In this document: in pieces, positions 8,492-17,576 of the stretch | How positions within the stretch are numbered: the stretch's first letter is position 1 | Layout of the letters: each line of letters opens with the position of its first letter | NCBI RefSeq assembly: GCF_014203795.1 | Contig: NZ_JACHJU010000001.1 | Location: 3,658,001-3,722,000, forward strand | Origin: Streptosporangium album | GTDB lineage: Bacteria > Actinomycetota > Actinomycetes > Streptosporangiales > Streptosporangiaceae | Length of the DNA stretch: 64,000 nt | Direction: 5' to 3' | The notes under the pieces: model-generated | Seen by the model: the letters and a program-made list of their open reading frames with translations, nothing else | What the model was told of the DNA's origin: nothing | The model's database searches: none | Made by a program: the position numbers and the translations under genes

Positions 8492-9727
8492 GTGCTGGGT
8501 TCCTCAAAGGGTGTTGAGCTGAGCGGTGGCCAGCCATCCTGATCAGGGGCATCGTGGATGACAGGGAGGTGGTGTCATCATGCCGAAACTGCTGCACGCT
8601 CGAGCGCCGCGAGACGGCGAGGAGGAACGCCAGATCCGTAAACTCGCCGGTGCCCGGCACGCCCCGGCCGACTGGATCCAGCGCGCCCAGATCGTCGTGT
8701 TGAGCTGGGAGGAGATGCGCGGCCCGGCCATCGCCGCGATGCTGGGCTGTCATCCGGAGACCGTGCGCCGCCGGTTGCGCCGCTTCAACGCCGAAGGCAT
8801 CGACGGGCTTGGTGACCGGCCCGGGCCCGGTCGCAGACCGCGGATCACCCAAGCCGAACGATCGCGGCTCATCGCGCTGGTCAAGACGATACCGCCCGGG
8901 CGGCTGCGCTGGGAGCCCTGGGGTGAGCTGGAGGCCGACGACGAGGATGGGCCGGCGGTGTGGACCCTGGATGCCCTCACCGCCGCCGCCCGTGAGCAGG
9001 GCATCGACATTCACCGTTCCCAGGTGCGCCGGATCCTTCTGAAAGAGGGGGTGAGATGGCGCCGCACCCGGTCCTGGACCACCAGCAAGGACCCGGACTT
9101 CGCCGCAAAAGAACGCAGGTCGTCGGCCTGTACACCGACCCGCCGGACGGCGCGGTCGTCGTCTGCGCCGACGAGCTGGGGCCGGTGACCCCGCGTACCT
9201 TCGGCCCCGCGCCCGCCTGGTCCGCCGACGGCCACCGGATCAAAGCGCCGCTGGAATACTTCCGCGGCCCCGACAAGACCTGGGTGTACGGTGCGCTGCG
9301 CGTCGCCGACGGCGCCGCGGTCACCATGACCGCCGCCTCCCGCAACAGCGACTGCTACCAGCGGTTCCTGCAACGGGTCGAGGACGCCAACCCCGGCCAC
9401 GGTGACATCTGGGTGATCGCCGACAACCTGTCCGGTCACAACAGCCTCGCCACCCGCACATGGCCGGCCGACCATCCCCGCATCCAGCACGCGTTCATCC
9501 CGGTCGGCGCCTGCTGGCTCAATCTGCAGGAGGCGTGGTGGCGGATCTTCCGCCACCATGCCCTGGCCGGAGTGTCCTTCGCTGATAGCAAGGACATCGA
9601 CCACGCCACCCGCATCGCCACCGCCCAGCTCAACCAGCGGGCCAAACCCTGGGTCTGGGGACGGCCACCACCGGCCCCCAGACACCTACGCCGCCAGTTC
9701 GTCTACAGCCTTTGAGGAACGGAGCAC
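8492..9727 (+). mobile_element. IS630-family insertion sequence
   Basis: Inverted ends GTGCTGGGTTCCTCAAAGG (8492) and, on the other strand, GTGCTCCGTTCCTCAAAGG match at 17 of 19 bases. A TA flanks each side (8490-8491, 9728-9729), the IS630-family target duplication. Both TAs lie inside a CTAG. It interrupts the rep gene, and its right CTAG is also the left flank of IS701 B copy 2. Confidence 0.88.
8580..9715 (+). CDS. IS630-family transposase, two frames, possible -1 frameshift
   Basis: The first frame (8580-9188) gives the DNA-binding half: a helix-turn-helix (GPAIAAMLGCHPETVRRRLR) and a second HTH_29-type region to DPDFAAK. The rest, with the DDE core, continues in the -1 frame to 9715: ADELGPV (Asp), VIADNLSGHNS (Asp) and NLQEAWWRIFR (Glu). 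The frames meet at GCAAAAG, about 9110-9116, an A4G stretch where a ribosome could slip back one base and join AAK to RTQVVGLYTD. IS630 elements are known to use -1 frameshifting, so this may be regulated expression rather than damage. The fused product would be about 378 residues, normal for the family. Confidence 0.8.
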
Positions 9728-9730
9728 TAG

Positions 9731-11145
9731 TAGGGCTTGGTTACCTCGGGTAGGGGACGGTATGTCACCTGTTTGGGGGTGAGGGAAGATGACCCCTCAA
9801 GAACTCGAGGCCGTGCGGGCGCGGCTGGAGACGTTTGCCGCTGAGATGTTCTCCGGTTTCGCCCGTGCTGATCAGCGGCGGTGGGGCGAGCGGTATGTGC
9901 GCGGCCTGCTGACCGACGGGGCACGGAAATCGATGGAGCCGATGGCGGCCCGGCTGGGCGTGGATCGCCAAGGGCTGCAGCAGTTCTGCACCGATGCCCC
10001 CTGGGCGCATCAGCTGGTTTTGGCCGAGCTGGCCTGGCGGATGGATGCGGCGATCAACCCGGTGGCATGGGTGGTCGATGATGTGTCCTTTGTCAAGGAC
10101 GGCCAGGAGTCGCCGGGGGTGGCCGCGCAGTATTGCGGGGCGCTGGGCAAGACCGCGAACTGCCAGGTCGCGCCGAGCGTGCATCTGGTCACCGACGCCG
10201 CCTCCTGCCCGGTGAACTGGCGGTTGTTCGTGCCCGAGCAGTGGGATGCGGCCTCGCCGCGCACGGAGGATCCGGCCGCGGTGGCGGCACGCCGGCAGCG
10301 CTGCCGGATCCCCGCCGACGTCGGTCATGTGCCCAAGTGGCAGCTGGCTCTGGACATGATCGACGAACTGGAGAGTTGGGGGCTGGATCCGCCGTTGGTG
10401 GTCGCCGATGAGGGCTACGGTCAAGACGGGGCCTTTCGCCTGGGCCTGACCGAGCGCGATATTCCCCTACGTGGTGGGGGTGCGTTCCGATACCGCGCTG
10501 CTGGAGGCCGAGGCCTGCCGCAGCGTCGCGCCGTATGCGGGGACCGGGCGGCGGCCGGTGCCCCGCTACCGGCAGCGGCGCATCAGCGCCCGGCAGTTGG
10601 TGCTGGAGGGCGGGCGGCGCGCGCTGCACACAGTGCGGTGGCGGACCGGGTCCAAGGGGCCGTTGCGCTCGCGCTTTGCCGCGCTGCGGGTACGGCCGGC
10701 GGGGGTGCGGATCCGCCGCGCGTATGCGGGCGGGGAACTGCCGGTGTGCTGGCTGCTGGCCGAATGGCCGCCAGGCGAGCCGGAGCCGACCAAATACTGG
10801 CTGTCCACCCTGCCCGGCGACATTCCGCTGCGGCGTCTGGTGGGTCTGGCGAAGATCCGCTGGCGCATCGAGCACGACTACCGTGAGCTGAAGACCGGCC
10901 TGGGCCTGGACCACTTCGAGGGTCGCACGTGGAGCGGTTGGCATCATCACGTCACCCTGGTCTCGGTCGCTCACGCGTTCTGCACCCTTGAAAGGCTCAA
11001 CCCAAAAGCGCCGGCTGCGGCTTGAGCACCTACCGGGTCATCGCCGAGTTGCAGCTGCTTCTGGCCTGCTGGGCCGGTATCTGCCCCACCTGCCGCCGCG
11101 CGTTACCCAGACATGCCCAGCCCGTCCCCACCTAACCAAGCCCTA
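9731..11145 (+). mobile_element. IS701-family insertion sequence B, copy 2
   Basis: A 1415-base near-identical copy of 3207-4620 in the opposite orientation, with the same inverted ends, flanked by CTAG at 9727-9730 and 11146-11149. One base longer than copy 1 because of an extra C near 10466. Confidence 0.9.
9789..11025 (+). pseudogene. IS701-family transposase, single-base frameshift
   Basis: Nearly identical to the intact transposase at 3327-4562 up to LTERDIP, where copy 2 reads ATTCCCCTACG and copy 1 reads ATTCCCTACG. The extra C throws the reading frame. The correct continuation (VVGVRSDTALLEAEACRS) is found in the next frame to 11025 and ends ...NPKAPAAA like copy 1. Both halves of the DDE site are encoded but not in one chain. 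This copy could still be moved in trans by the intact enzyme. Confidence 0.85.
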
Positions 11146-11149
11146 CTAG

Positions 11150-12151
11150 ACGATTGAGTCCAAGGGATCGCCTGCGAAAATAGGGCGAGGGCGTTCAAGA
11201 TCCGTTTGTGACGACAGAACTGAACACCCTCGCAACCGCACTCTATGTCAAGATCGACGACGCGGTGAAGGCATCGCCGGACCTGCTGCCATGGCGGCCG
11301 AAAACGGGGATCGCACCCGCCCTCAGCGACGCCGAACTCGTGACACTGGCGGTGATGTCGGCTCTGCTGGGCTTCACCTCCGAGCGGCGCTGGGTGCGCT
11401 ATGCCCACACCGAACTGAGGGACATGTTTCCTTACCTGCCCGGGCAGTCCGGGTACGGAAAGCGGCTACGCAAAGCGTCCGGCCTGGTCCTGCACATGAT
11501 CAGGATGCTGGCCGCCGACACCTCGCTGTGGAGCGACGACGTGTGGCTGGTCGACTCCACGCCGGTGGAGTGCGGCCGATCCCGGGAGACGGCCAAGCGC
11601 AGCGATCTGGCCGGGTGGGCGCAGTACGGCTACTGCGCGTCCCACTCGCGGTACTTCTGGGGATTGCGGCTGCACCTGTTGTGCACCCTGGGCGGGCTGC
11701 CGATGGCGTTCGCGCTCACCGGCGCCAAGGCCGACGAGCGCGAGACCCTGCTCGGGATGCTGGATTCGGCACCCGAGATGGTGGCCGCCCGTCCCGGTCA
11801 GACGATCATCGCGGACAAGAACTACTACGGCCGCGCCTTCGAGCAGGCCCTCACCGAGCGTGACCTGAGGCTGCTGCGCCCAGCCCGCAAGGGTGAGCCC
11901 GAGCGGGCCGGAGCACGCTTGTTCAAGCCGTTGCGGCAGACCATCGAGTCGATCAACCAGACCTTCAAGGGCCAGCTCGACCTGGAACGACACGGTGCCC
12001 GTACTCCTGCTGGCGTCATCATCCGCGTACTGACACGGATCCTGGCACTGACCGCCGCAATCTGGCACAACGACAAGACTGGACAACCGATCAAGCGATC
12101 CCTGATCGCCTACGACCACTAACTGTGACCGAAGCCCTTGGACTCAATCAT
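11150..12151 (+). mobile_element. IS982-family insertion sequence, copy 1 of a tandem pair
   Basis: A 1002-base unit with inverted ends (ACGATTGAGTCCAAGGG at left; complement of ATGATTGAGTCCAAGGG at right), flanked by CTAG at 11146-11149 and 12152-12155. The next unit repeats it head to tail with a 1006-base period. Confidence 0.88.
11208..12122 (+). CDS. IS982-family transposase, copy 1
   Basis: A 304-residue DDE transposase starting with GTG (VTTELNTLATALYVKIDD, typical of IS982). The catalytic region contains VWLVDSTPVECGRS (first Asp), IIADKNYYGR (second Asp) and a Glu in the C-terminal IESINQTFKGQLDLE region. Full length and uninterrupted, so probably functional. No strong ribosome site is visible before the GTG. 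Confidence 0.88.
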   Translation: MTTELNTLATALYVKIDDAVKASPDLLPWRPKTGIAPALSDAELVTLAVMSALLGFTSERRWVRYAHTELRDMFPYLPGQSGYGKRLRKASGLVLHMIRMLAADTSLWSDDVWLVDSTPVECGRSRETAKRSDLAGWAQYGYCASHSRYFWGLRLHLLCTLGGLPMAFALTGAKADERETLLGMLDSAPEMVAARPGQTIIADKNYYGRAFEQALTERDLRLLRPARKGEPERAGARLFKPLRQTIESINQTFKGQLDLERHGARTPAGVIIRVLTRILALTAAIWHNDKTGQPIKRSLIAYDH

Positions 12152-12155
12152 CTAG

Positions 12156-13157
12156 ACGATTGAGTCCAAGGGATCGCCTGCGAAAATAGGGCGAGGGCGT
12201 TCAAGATCCGTTTGTGACGACAGAACTGAACACCCTCGCAACCGCACTCTATGTCAAGATCGACGACGCGGTGAAGGCATCGCCGGACCTGCTGCCATGG
12301 CGGCCGAAAACGGGGATCGCACCCGCCCTCAGCGACGCCGAACTCGTGACACTGGCGGTGATGTCGGCTCTGCTGGGCTTCACCTCCGAGCGGCGCTGGG
12401 TGCGCTATGCCCACACCGAACTGAGGGACATGTTTCCTTACCTGCCCGGGCAGTCCGGGTACGGAAAGCGGCTACGCAAAGCGTCCGGCCTGGTCCTGCA
12501 CATGATCAGGATGCTGGCCGCCGACACCTCGCTGTGGAGCGACGACGTGTGGCTGGTCGACTCCACGCCGGTGGAGTGCGGCCGATCCCGGGAGACGGCC
12601 AAGCGCAGCGATCTGGCCGGGTGGGCGCAGTACGGCTACTGCGCGTCCCACTCGCGGTACTTCTGGGGATTGCGGCTGCACCTGTTGTGCACCCTGGGCG
12701 GGCTGCCGATGGCGTTCGCGCTCACCGGCGCCAAGGCCGACGAGCGCGAGACCCTGCTCGGGATGCTGGATTCGGCACCCGAGATGGTGGCCGCCCGTCC
12801 CGGTCAGACGATCATCGCGGACAAGAACTACTACGGCCGCGCCTTCGAGCAGGCCCTCACCGAGCGTGACCTGAGGCTGCTGCGCCCAGCCCGCAAGGGT
12901 GAGCCCGAGCGGGCCGGAGCACGCTTGTTCAAGCCGTTGCGGCAGACCATCGAGTCGATCAACCAGACCTTCAAGGGCCAGCTCGACCTGGAACGACACG
13001 GTGCCCGTACTCCTGCTGGCGTCATCATCCGCGTACTGACACGGATCCTGGCACTGACCGCCGCAATCTGGCACAACGACAAGACTGGACAACCGATCAA
13101 GCGATCCCTGATCGCCTACGACCACTAACTGTGACCGAAGCCCTTGGACTCAATCAT
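12156..13157 (+). mobile_element. IS982-family insertion sequence, copy 2 of a tandem pair
   Basis: A head-to-tail repeat of 11150-12151, apparently identical, sharing CTAG 12152-12155 with it and ending at CTAG 13158-13161. Confidence 0.88.
12214..13128 (+). CDS. IS982-family transposase, copy 2
   Basis: Encodes the same 304-residue protein as the gene at 11208-12122, with the same GTG start and DDE motifs. Complete identity implies very recent duplication, or an assembly artefact of a repeat. Two complete adjacent copies sharing one CTAG form a tandem dimer whose inner ends are adjacent. Confidence 0.85.
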   Translation: MTTELNTLATALYVKIDDAVKASPDLLPWRPKTGIAPALSDAELVTLAVMSALLGFTSERRWVRYAHTELRDMFPYLPGQSGYGKRLRKASGLVLHMIRMLAADTSLWSDDVWLVDSTPVECGRSRETAKRSDLAGWAQYGYCASHSRYFWGLRLHLLCTLGGLPMAFALTGAKADERETLLGMLDSAPEMVAARPGQTIIADKNYYGRAFEQALTERDLRLLRPARKGEPERAGARLFKPLRQTIESINQTFKGQLDLERHGARTPAGVIIRVLTRILALTAAIWHNDKTGQPIKRSLIAYDH

Positions 13158-13158
13158 C

Positions 13159-13370
13159 TAGTGCTCCGTTCCTCAAAGGCTGTAGACGAACTGGCGGCGT
13201 AGGTGTCTGGGGGCCGGTGGTGGCCGTCCCCAGACCCAGGGTTTGGCCCGCTGGTTGAGCTGGGCGGTGGCGATGCGGGTGGCGTGGTCGATGTCCTTGC
13301 TATCAGCGAAGGACACTCCGGCCAGGGCATGGTGGCGGAAGATCCGCCACCACGCCTCCTGCAGATTGAG
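13159..13370 (-). mobile_element. IS630 end fragment, inverted
   Basis: This is the reverse complement of the last 210 bases of the IS630 element (about 9519-9729), including its right inverted end and the transposase C-terminus. It breaks off inside NLQEAWW codons at 13370. With the complete IS630 at 8492-9727 it forms a tail-to-tail pair whose shared CTAG was later filled by IS701 B2 and the IS982 dimer. Confidence 0.8.
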
Positions 13371-13469
13371 ATCGTTCCAACTTGAAGTTGCTGGTCAGGG
13401 GCCTGGTGTGATCCGTTGAGGGCATGCTCTGGCTGGTGGTGGGTACTGATCATGGTGGGTGATCATCGG

Positions 13470-14249
13470 TCAGCGGGTGTGTTCGGTGATGGCCAGGACC
13501 ATCAGCGCGCGGAGCAGCTTGGTGACGTGGATGGCGTCCAGGCGGAGCTTGGTGAGGATGCGCCAGGCCTTCAACGTGGCGAAGCCGTGCTCGACGGGGG
13601 CGCGTTCGGCGCTGATGAGCCGGTTGACCTGCTTTTGCGCGGGGGTGAGGGGCCTGCCGCGGGTGGCTTTGCGGCCGGTGATGATGACCGGATTGTCGTC
13701 ATCGTCGTCCAGGCCGACGAAGCCGAGGTCGGCGATAGCGCCCAGCCCGGCCTCGCGCAGGCGGGCGGTGAGGCGGTTGTGCCGGGCGGTGGTGATCTCC
13801 GATGCGCGACCAGGCCGGACGGCGGAGACCCACAGCAGGTTGCCGCGGGTGTCGGTGAGCGCCACCACGAGCAGCCCGTGGGCCTTGTGCTTGCCCGAGT
13901 AGTTCCTGCGGTTGTCGGCTCCGGTGCGGCGGCGGGTGCGGATCAGGGTGCCATCCAGCAGGACGACCTCACCACCGGCTTTGGCGATCTTCTTCAGGGC
14001 GCGGTCCAGGCGGGGTGCGCGGGCGGCGAGCAGTTCGACGGTCTCCAGCATCCAGCGTCGCACGGTGGAGGCCGAGACGTTGTTGGCGCCGGCCATGTCG
14101 GCCAGGCGCTGGTCATGGCGTAAGACGGCCAGCACGATGGTGGCGATCTTCCCGGCGGGCAGTTTCCGCCAGCGCGAGCCGATGGTCTTGAGATGAGCGC
14201 GCAGCAGGTCGGCCAGGAAGGTGAGGGTTTGGGTGGACAGCGGCAGCAT
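13470..14249 (-). CDS. IS5-superfamily (DDE_Tnp_4-like) transposase
   Basis: A transposase of about 259 residues taken from ATG 14249 (MLPLSTQTLTFLADLL). The order is an N-terminal helix-turn-helix (ADMAGANNVSASTVRRWM), VLLDGTLIRTRRR with the first Asp, KHKAHGLLVVAL, IADLGFVGLDDDDDN with the second Asp, and a Glu in ISAERAPVEHGFATLKAW. The start is unsure because no clear ribosome site precedes it, and an in-frame extension upstream is low complexity (many Thr). The element's ends could not be defined. Its left flank abuts the IS630 fragment at about 13371. Confidence 0.75.
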   Translation of the reverse strand: MLPLSTQTLTFLADLLRAHLKTIGSRWRKLPAGKIATIVLAVLRHDQRLADMAGANNVSASTVRRWMLETVELLAARAPRLDRALKKIAKAGGEVVLLDGTLIRTRRRTGADNRRNYSGKHKAHGLLVVALTDTRGNLLWVSAVRPGRASEITTARHNRLTARLREAGLGAIADLGFVGLDDDDDNPVIITGRKATRGRPLTPAQKQVNRLISAERAPVEHGFATLKAWRILTKLRLDAIHVTKLLRALMVLAITEHTR

Positions 14250-14437
14250 GCAGGAGTAGACAGGCGAGGGCGTGTCTTCGGCGGACGTCGAAGCCTTCGA
14301 CGTTGTCGATGTCGTGGTTTTGGTTGTGGTCACACGCCGCCAGGCCCCCGCCGGGGACACGCTCGGGATGTTTCACCCGGGCAGGGCCTGGCCAGGGGCT
14401 GCGGGAAGCGGCAGTGGGCGCAGTGGGCTGCCCGAGG

Positions 14438-14986
14438 TCAGGGGGCGAACGCGCCGCTGGGGGTCTTGCGCAGCCAGCCCCGCTCGGCCAGCCGGTTCAG
14501 CTTGGCCCGCACGCCTTCGACCTGCCCCGATTCGGTGGAAAGGCTGAGCTGGGCGCAGATCGCCTTGCAGATGAGGGGGCCGTCGGCGGCGCGTACCGCG
14601 GCCAGTAGCGCCTGGTAGTCGGCGGGCAGCTCATCAGTGCCGGCAGCGTGGTGACGGTGCGGGATCAGCAAACCGCCGGGCACGGGCACGGACGCGGGTA
14701 CGGGTACGGGTATGGGGCGCAGCTCTATCCCCTGGGAGGCCTGCTCTGCTGCCTGGGCTGGGGTGAGCATCACCTGGTAGAACGGCGTCGGCTCACCGCC
14801 GGGCTCGCCGGGTGCGTTGAGCTGCTCGGCGGGATCGTCGGCGAGGAGTTCCTTGACCACCTGCTCGGCCACACGCAGCCGGTCCATCTCGTCTTCGGTC
14901 TCGGCCAGTTGCTCGCGCAACCGATCGGCGTGCGTGCCCAGCGCGACCAGGCGCATGGTGATGCGCTCCAGCAGCGGTGACGACAT
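14438..14986 (-). CDS. Hypothetical protein: coiled coil plus C-terminal winged-helix-like segment
   Basis: A 182-residue protein from ATG 14986 with GGGGGAAG upstream. The N-terminal 50 residues form a heptad-rich, highly charged coiled coil (LREQLAETEDEMDRLRVAEQ). The middle is Pro/Val-rich (PIPVPVPASVPVPGG). The C-terminus (VEGVRAKLNRLAERGWLRKT) resembles a DNA-binding recognition helix and wing. Similar small proteins occur next to insertion sequences in actinomycetes, so it may be an IS passenger or regulator, but the function is unknown. Confidence 0.6.
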   Translation of the reverse strand: MSSPLLERITMRLVALGTHADRLREQLAETEDEMDRLRVAEQVVKELLADDPAEQLNAPGEPGGEPTPFYQVMLTPAQAAEQASQGIELRPIPVPVPASVPVPGGLLIPHRHHAAGTDELPADYQALLAAVRAADGPLICKAICAQLSLSTESGQVEGVRAKLNRLAERGWLRKTPSGAFAP

Positions 14987-15246
14987 GGCTTCCCCCGGCC
15001 GACAAGACAACGATTACCTGGCGAGATCACCAGGACACGGACGATAACGACCCCAGGCCGGGCAGCGCAGACGAAAGCCGGAAGATCCACATTTGCCCCC
15101 GGCGGACGATCGAGACCCATGATCCCAGCCGTCTACCAGGAGAGAGCACACTCAACACCGCCAGGCCACCCCCTCCGACCTGCGAGGACAGGATGGAACT
15201 AGCTCACTGGGGGCCGTTCTCGCGCGCGCCCGCCACTCGGGCCGCG

Positions 15247-15573
15247 TCAGCAGCGCTCCTCAAAAAGCAGCAGCCTTCCACTGCCTGGCCGCGACCACTC
15301 CGTCATCTCGATATCCAGGTCCGGATCCGTCTCCGCATCCATGTAGCGAGCCCACACCTGCTCCCGCTCCGCCGGTGATTCTGCCCAAAGGACTGTTCCT
15401 CTGGGCGCTCCCCAGAGTCCAACACGTGTCGCACTGTCGGCGAAAAGCTCTGACGCACGTTGGGTGCTGATGCCGTACGTATTTCCCCGAACTCGTGTCC
15501 ATTGCTCACCCATGTCGTCCCACAACTGATTGTTGCTCCGGTAGTTGCGGTAACCACGGGTTTGCTTCGCCAC
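15247..15573 (-). CDS. Hypothetical protein, 108 residues
   Basis: Starts with GTG at 15573. A TAAGCT sequence lies six bases before it, which could be a -10 box of a leaderless mRNA. The product is rich in Trp and Arg (QLWDDMGEQWTRVRGN) with no signal peptide or membrane segment and no family I recognise. It lies inside the integrative element remnant and may be a cargo gene. Confidence 0.5.
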   Translation of the reverse strand: MAKQTRGYRNYRSNNQLWDDMGEQWTRVRGNTYGISTQRASELFADSATRVGLWGAPRGTVLWAESPAEREQVWARYMDAETDPDLDIEMTEWSRPGSGRLLLFEERC

Positions 15574-15638
15574 ATCACGAGCTTACTTTTACGATCCTCC
15601 GCCTCCGGCGGGAGCACTCAGACTCCGGGGTAATCACC

Positions 15639-16079
15639 TCATGACGTCTCTTTCGGCTCAAACACCCGGTTCTCCATCCACTGCCACCCGCACCAGTGGG
15701 ACACGGCCTTCCAGGTCTCGGTAGCCGTCACCGCATGGGCTATCCAACCCCGCAACTCTGGCAGGACGGCCTTGCGTAGCGCCTCCCGGATCTCAGCACG
15801 ATCCGCGGACCGAACAGGGTGAACCGACAGCGCGATCCCGTAGACATCCGGATGGATACCGCCCGCACGACCAGGACGCCACCTGACCGTCAGGACCCAG
15901 TCCTGCGGCGTCTCACCCAAGAACTCCAACTCCTGAACGTGCGGGAAGTCCTCCCCGAGCACCTCACCCAGATCCGACCGGGTCAACGGCCAAGACGTCC
16001 CCCGGGCCAACCTGCGATCACGAGCAGACACATCCACCCCATACGACTCGCCCTCGCTCGATCTGGCGAGCATAACCAC
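15639..16079 (-). CDS. Hypothetical protein, about 146 residues
   Basis: From GTG 16079 or ATG 16073. No signal peptide or membrane segment. It has a WVLTVRWRPGRAGG stretch and a Trp-rich C-terminus (VSHWCGWQWMENRVF). Same strand as the 108-residue gene downstream and about 65 bases from it, so possibly co-transcribed. No family recognised. Probably cargo of the integrative element. Confidence 0.5.
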   Translation of the reverse strand: MVMLARSSEGESYGVDVSARDRRLARGTSWPLTRSDLGEVLGEDFPHVQELEFLGETPQDWVLTVRWRPGRAGGIHPDVYGIALSVHPVRSADRAEIREALRKAVLPELRGWIAHAVTATETWKAVSHWCGWQWMENRVFEPKETS

Positions 16080-16349
16080 CAGTCTCCGGCGGGGGCATTT
16101 CGGCTCCGGGTTGCACCCTTACGATCGCCTCATCGTGGCTGAAGTCCGCTCTGGCTAGGGGCGATCGACGAGTCAGGGTTCGTTCCTCACCCTGACTCAC
16201 TGAGTATCGGGGTTGGCCACAGTCGTAGATCAGAGCGCTTCCAGATCAAAACTTTGAAGCGCCAGACGTTCGGCCGCACCAACTTCGATCTTCTACGAAT
16301 CCGCGTCTGCGTTACTGTTGATCCTCGTTGTAATGAGGAGGAGGACGGA

Positions 16350-16634
16350 TTGTCACAGCCCGAGCCCCAGATGCCGGCAGAGGAAACCGCTCCGATACCG
16401 CCTCGGCGAAGGGTAGCCCGCCCCAAGCTGGTTGCCACGGTCGCGGCCGTACTCGTCGCGGTGGCGGCAGGCTCGGCCTATGTCGTCACCTCACAGCCCG
16501 CTCAAATCGCCGCCAGCACCCCCGCCGCGGGCACCCCTGCCCTCAAGGTCGATGGGGTTGAAGTACATTACCTGCCTGATGGCCTCAGCCAGCCGGAAGC
16601 CGTGCCCGCAACGGCCGCTGTGACGAGCCCCGCA
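16350..16634 (+). pseudogene. Membrane-anchored protein, C-terminus removed by IS3
   Basis: Starts with TTG at 16350 behind GAGGAGGA. After a proline-rich cytoplasmic stretch and RRRVARPK comes one transmembrane helix (LVATVAAVLVAVAAGSAYVV), then an Ala/Pro-rich exported part. The reading frame runs into the IS3 left end at 16635 and stops shortly after, so what remains is an anchor and stub. The original product cannot be identified. Confidence 0.55.
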
Positions 16635-16664
16635 TTTTCCGGACACCGGAGTAAATGAATCATA

Positions 16665-17576
16665 TCACGCCGCCGTGCTATTCGTCAGCCATTCATCGAG
16701 CACTTCGACGGGAGGTCTGTATCCCAACGCGGAGTGCAGCCTCCTGGAGTTGTAGAAGCCCTCGATGTACCGAATGACGGCACGACGCGCTTCCGCGCGG
16801 GTGGCGAACGACCGATGGTGCACCAGCTCGGTCTTCAGCTTTCCAAAGAACGATTCAGCCATCGCGTTGTCGAAACATATCCCGGTTCTCCCCACCGACC
16901 TCCGAATCCCGCGCCTTTCGAGTACCTGCCCGAACTCAGCCGAGGTGTACTGGCTTCCCCTATCAGAATGGAATATCGCATCCACCGGAAGAGGAATGCG
17001 CTGCGCGGCCATCTCGATCGCCGCGCACACCAAACTCGCCGGATAGCGCATATCGATCGACCACCCGATAACCGACTTGGAGAAACAATCGACGACCGTG
17101 GCCAAGAACAGCGGCCCCTCGCCGGTGTCGATCTGTGTGATGTCGCCGACCATCTTGGCGCCGGGCGCCGACGCGGTGAAGTCCCGCCCGACCAGGTCAG
17201 CGATCGGATCGGCCTGCGCGTCGGCCACGGTGAGCCCACGACGCCGCTTGACCTGCACCGGAACCAGCCCCATCTGCCGCATGAGCCGGCGCACCAGCTC
17301 GTCGTCGACCACCTGGCCCGAGCGCAGCAGCTCAGCGTGCACCCGCCGGTAGCCGTAGGTACGGCCCGATTCGTCGAAGATTTCCTGAATTCTTTCCGCG
17401 AGCTCGCGTCGGCGTTGTTCGGTGACCGACGGCGGGCGATCCTTCCATTCGTAGTATCCCGAGGTCGACACATGGAGAAGACGGCACATCATGGCCACGG
17501 GAAAGTCGGCCTCCTCCGCACGGACGAGCGTGTACCGCTCGCTTACCGCTGCTCTTTCGCGAAGAAGGCGGCACAT
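16665..17576 (-). CDS. IS3 OrfB (transposase catalytic part)
   Basis: A 303-residue frame with the retroviral-integrase-type DDE core: DITQIDTGEGPLFLATVVD (Asp), IFHSDRGSQYTS (Asp) and DNAMAESFFGKLKTEL (Glu, DDE with the usual 35-residue gap). The N-terminus includes the HTH_21 segment YGYRRVHAELL. Family knowledge says it is made as an OrfAB fusion by -1 frameshifting. The A7 run on the minus strand (17576-17582) in the overlap is the likely slip site. Intact. Confidence 0.9.
   Translation of the reverse strand: MCRLLRERAAVSERYTLVRAEEADFPVAMMCRLLHVSTSGYYEWKDRPPSVTEQRRRELAERIQEIFDESGRTYGYRRVHAELLRSGQVVDDELVRRLMRQMGLVPVQVKRRRGLTVADAQADPIADLVGRDFTASAPGAKMVGDITQIDTGEGPLFLATVVDCFSKSVIGWSIDMRYPASLVCAAIEMAAQRIPLPVDAIFHSDRGSQYTSAEFGQVLERRGIRRSVGRTGICFDNAMAESFFGKLKTELVHHRSFATRAEARRAVIRYIEGFYNSRRLHSALGYRPPVEVLDEWLTNSTAA

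Noticed and set aside
13371-14400. Inverted ends for the IS5-type element at 13470-14249
   Set aside because: A shared GGGGCCTGG near 13400 and 14345 is short and GC-rich, not convincing as terminal repeats.
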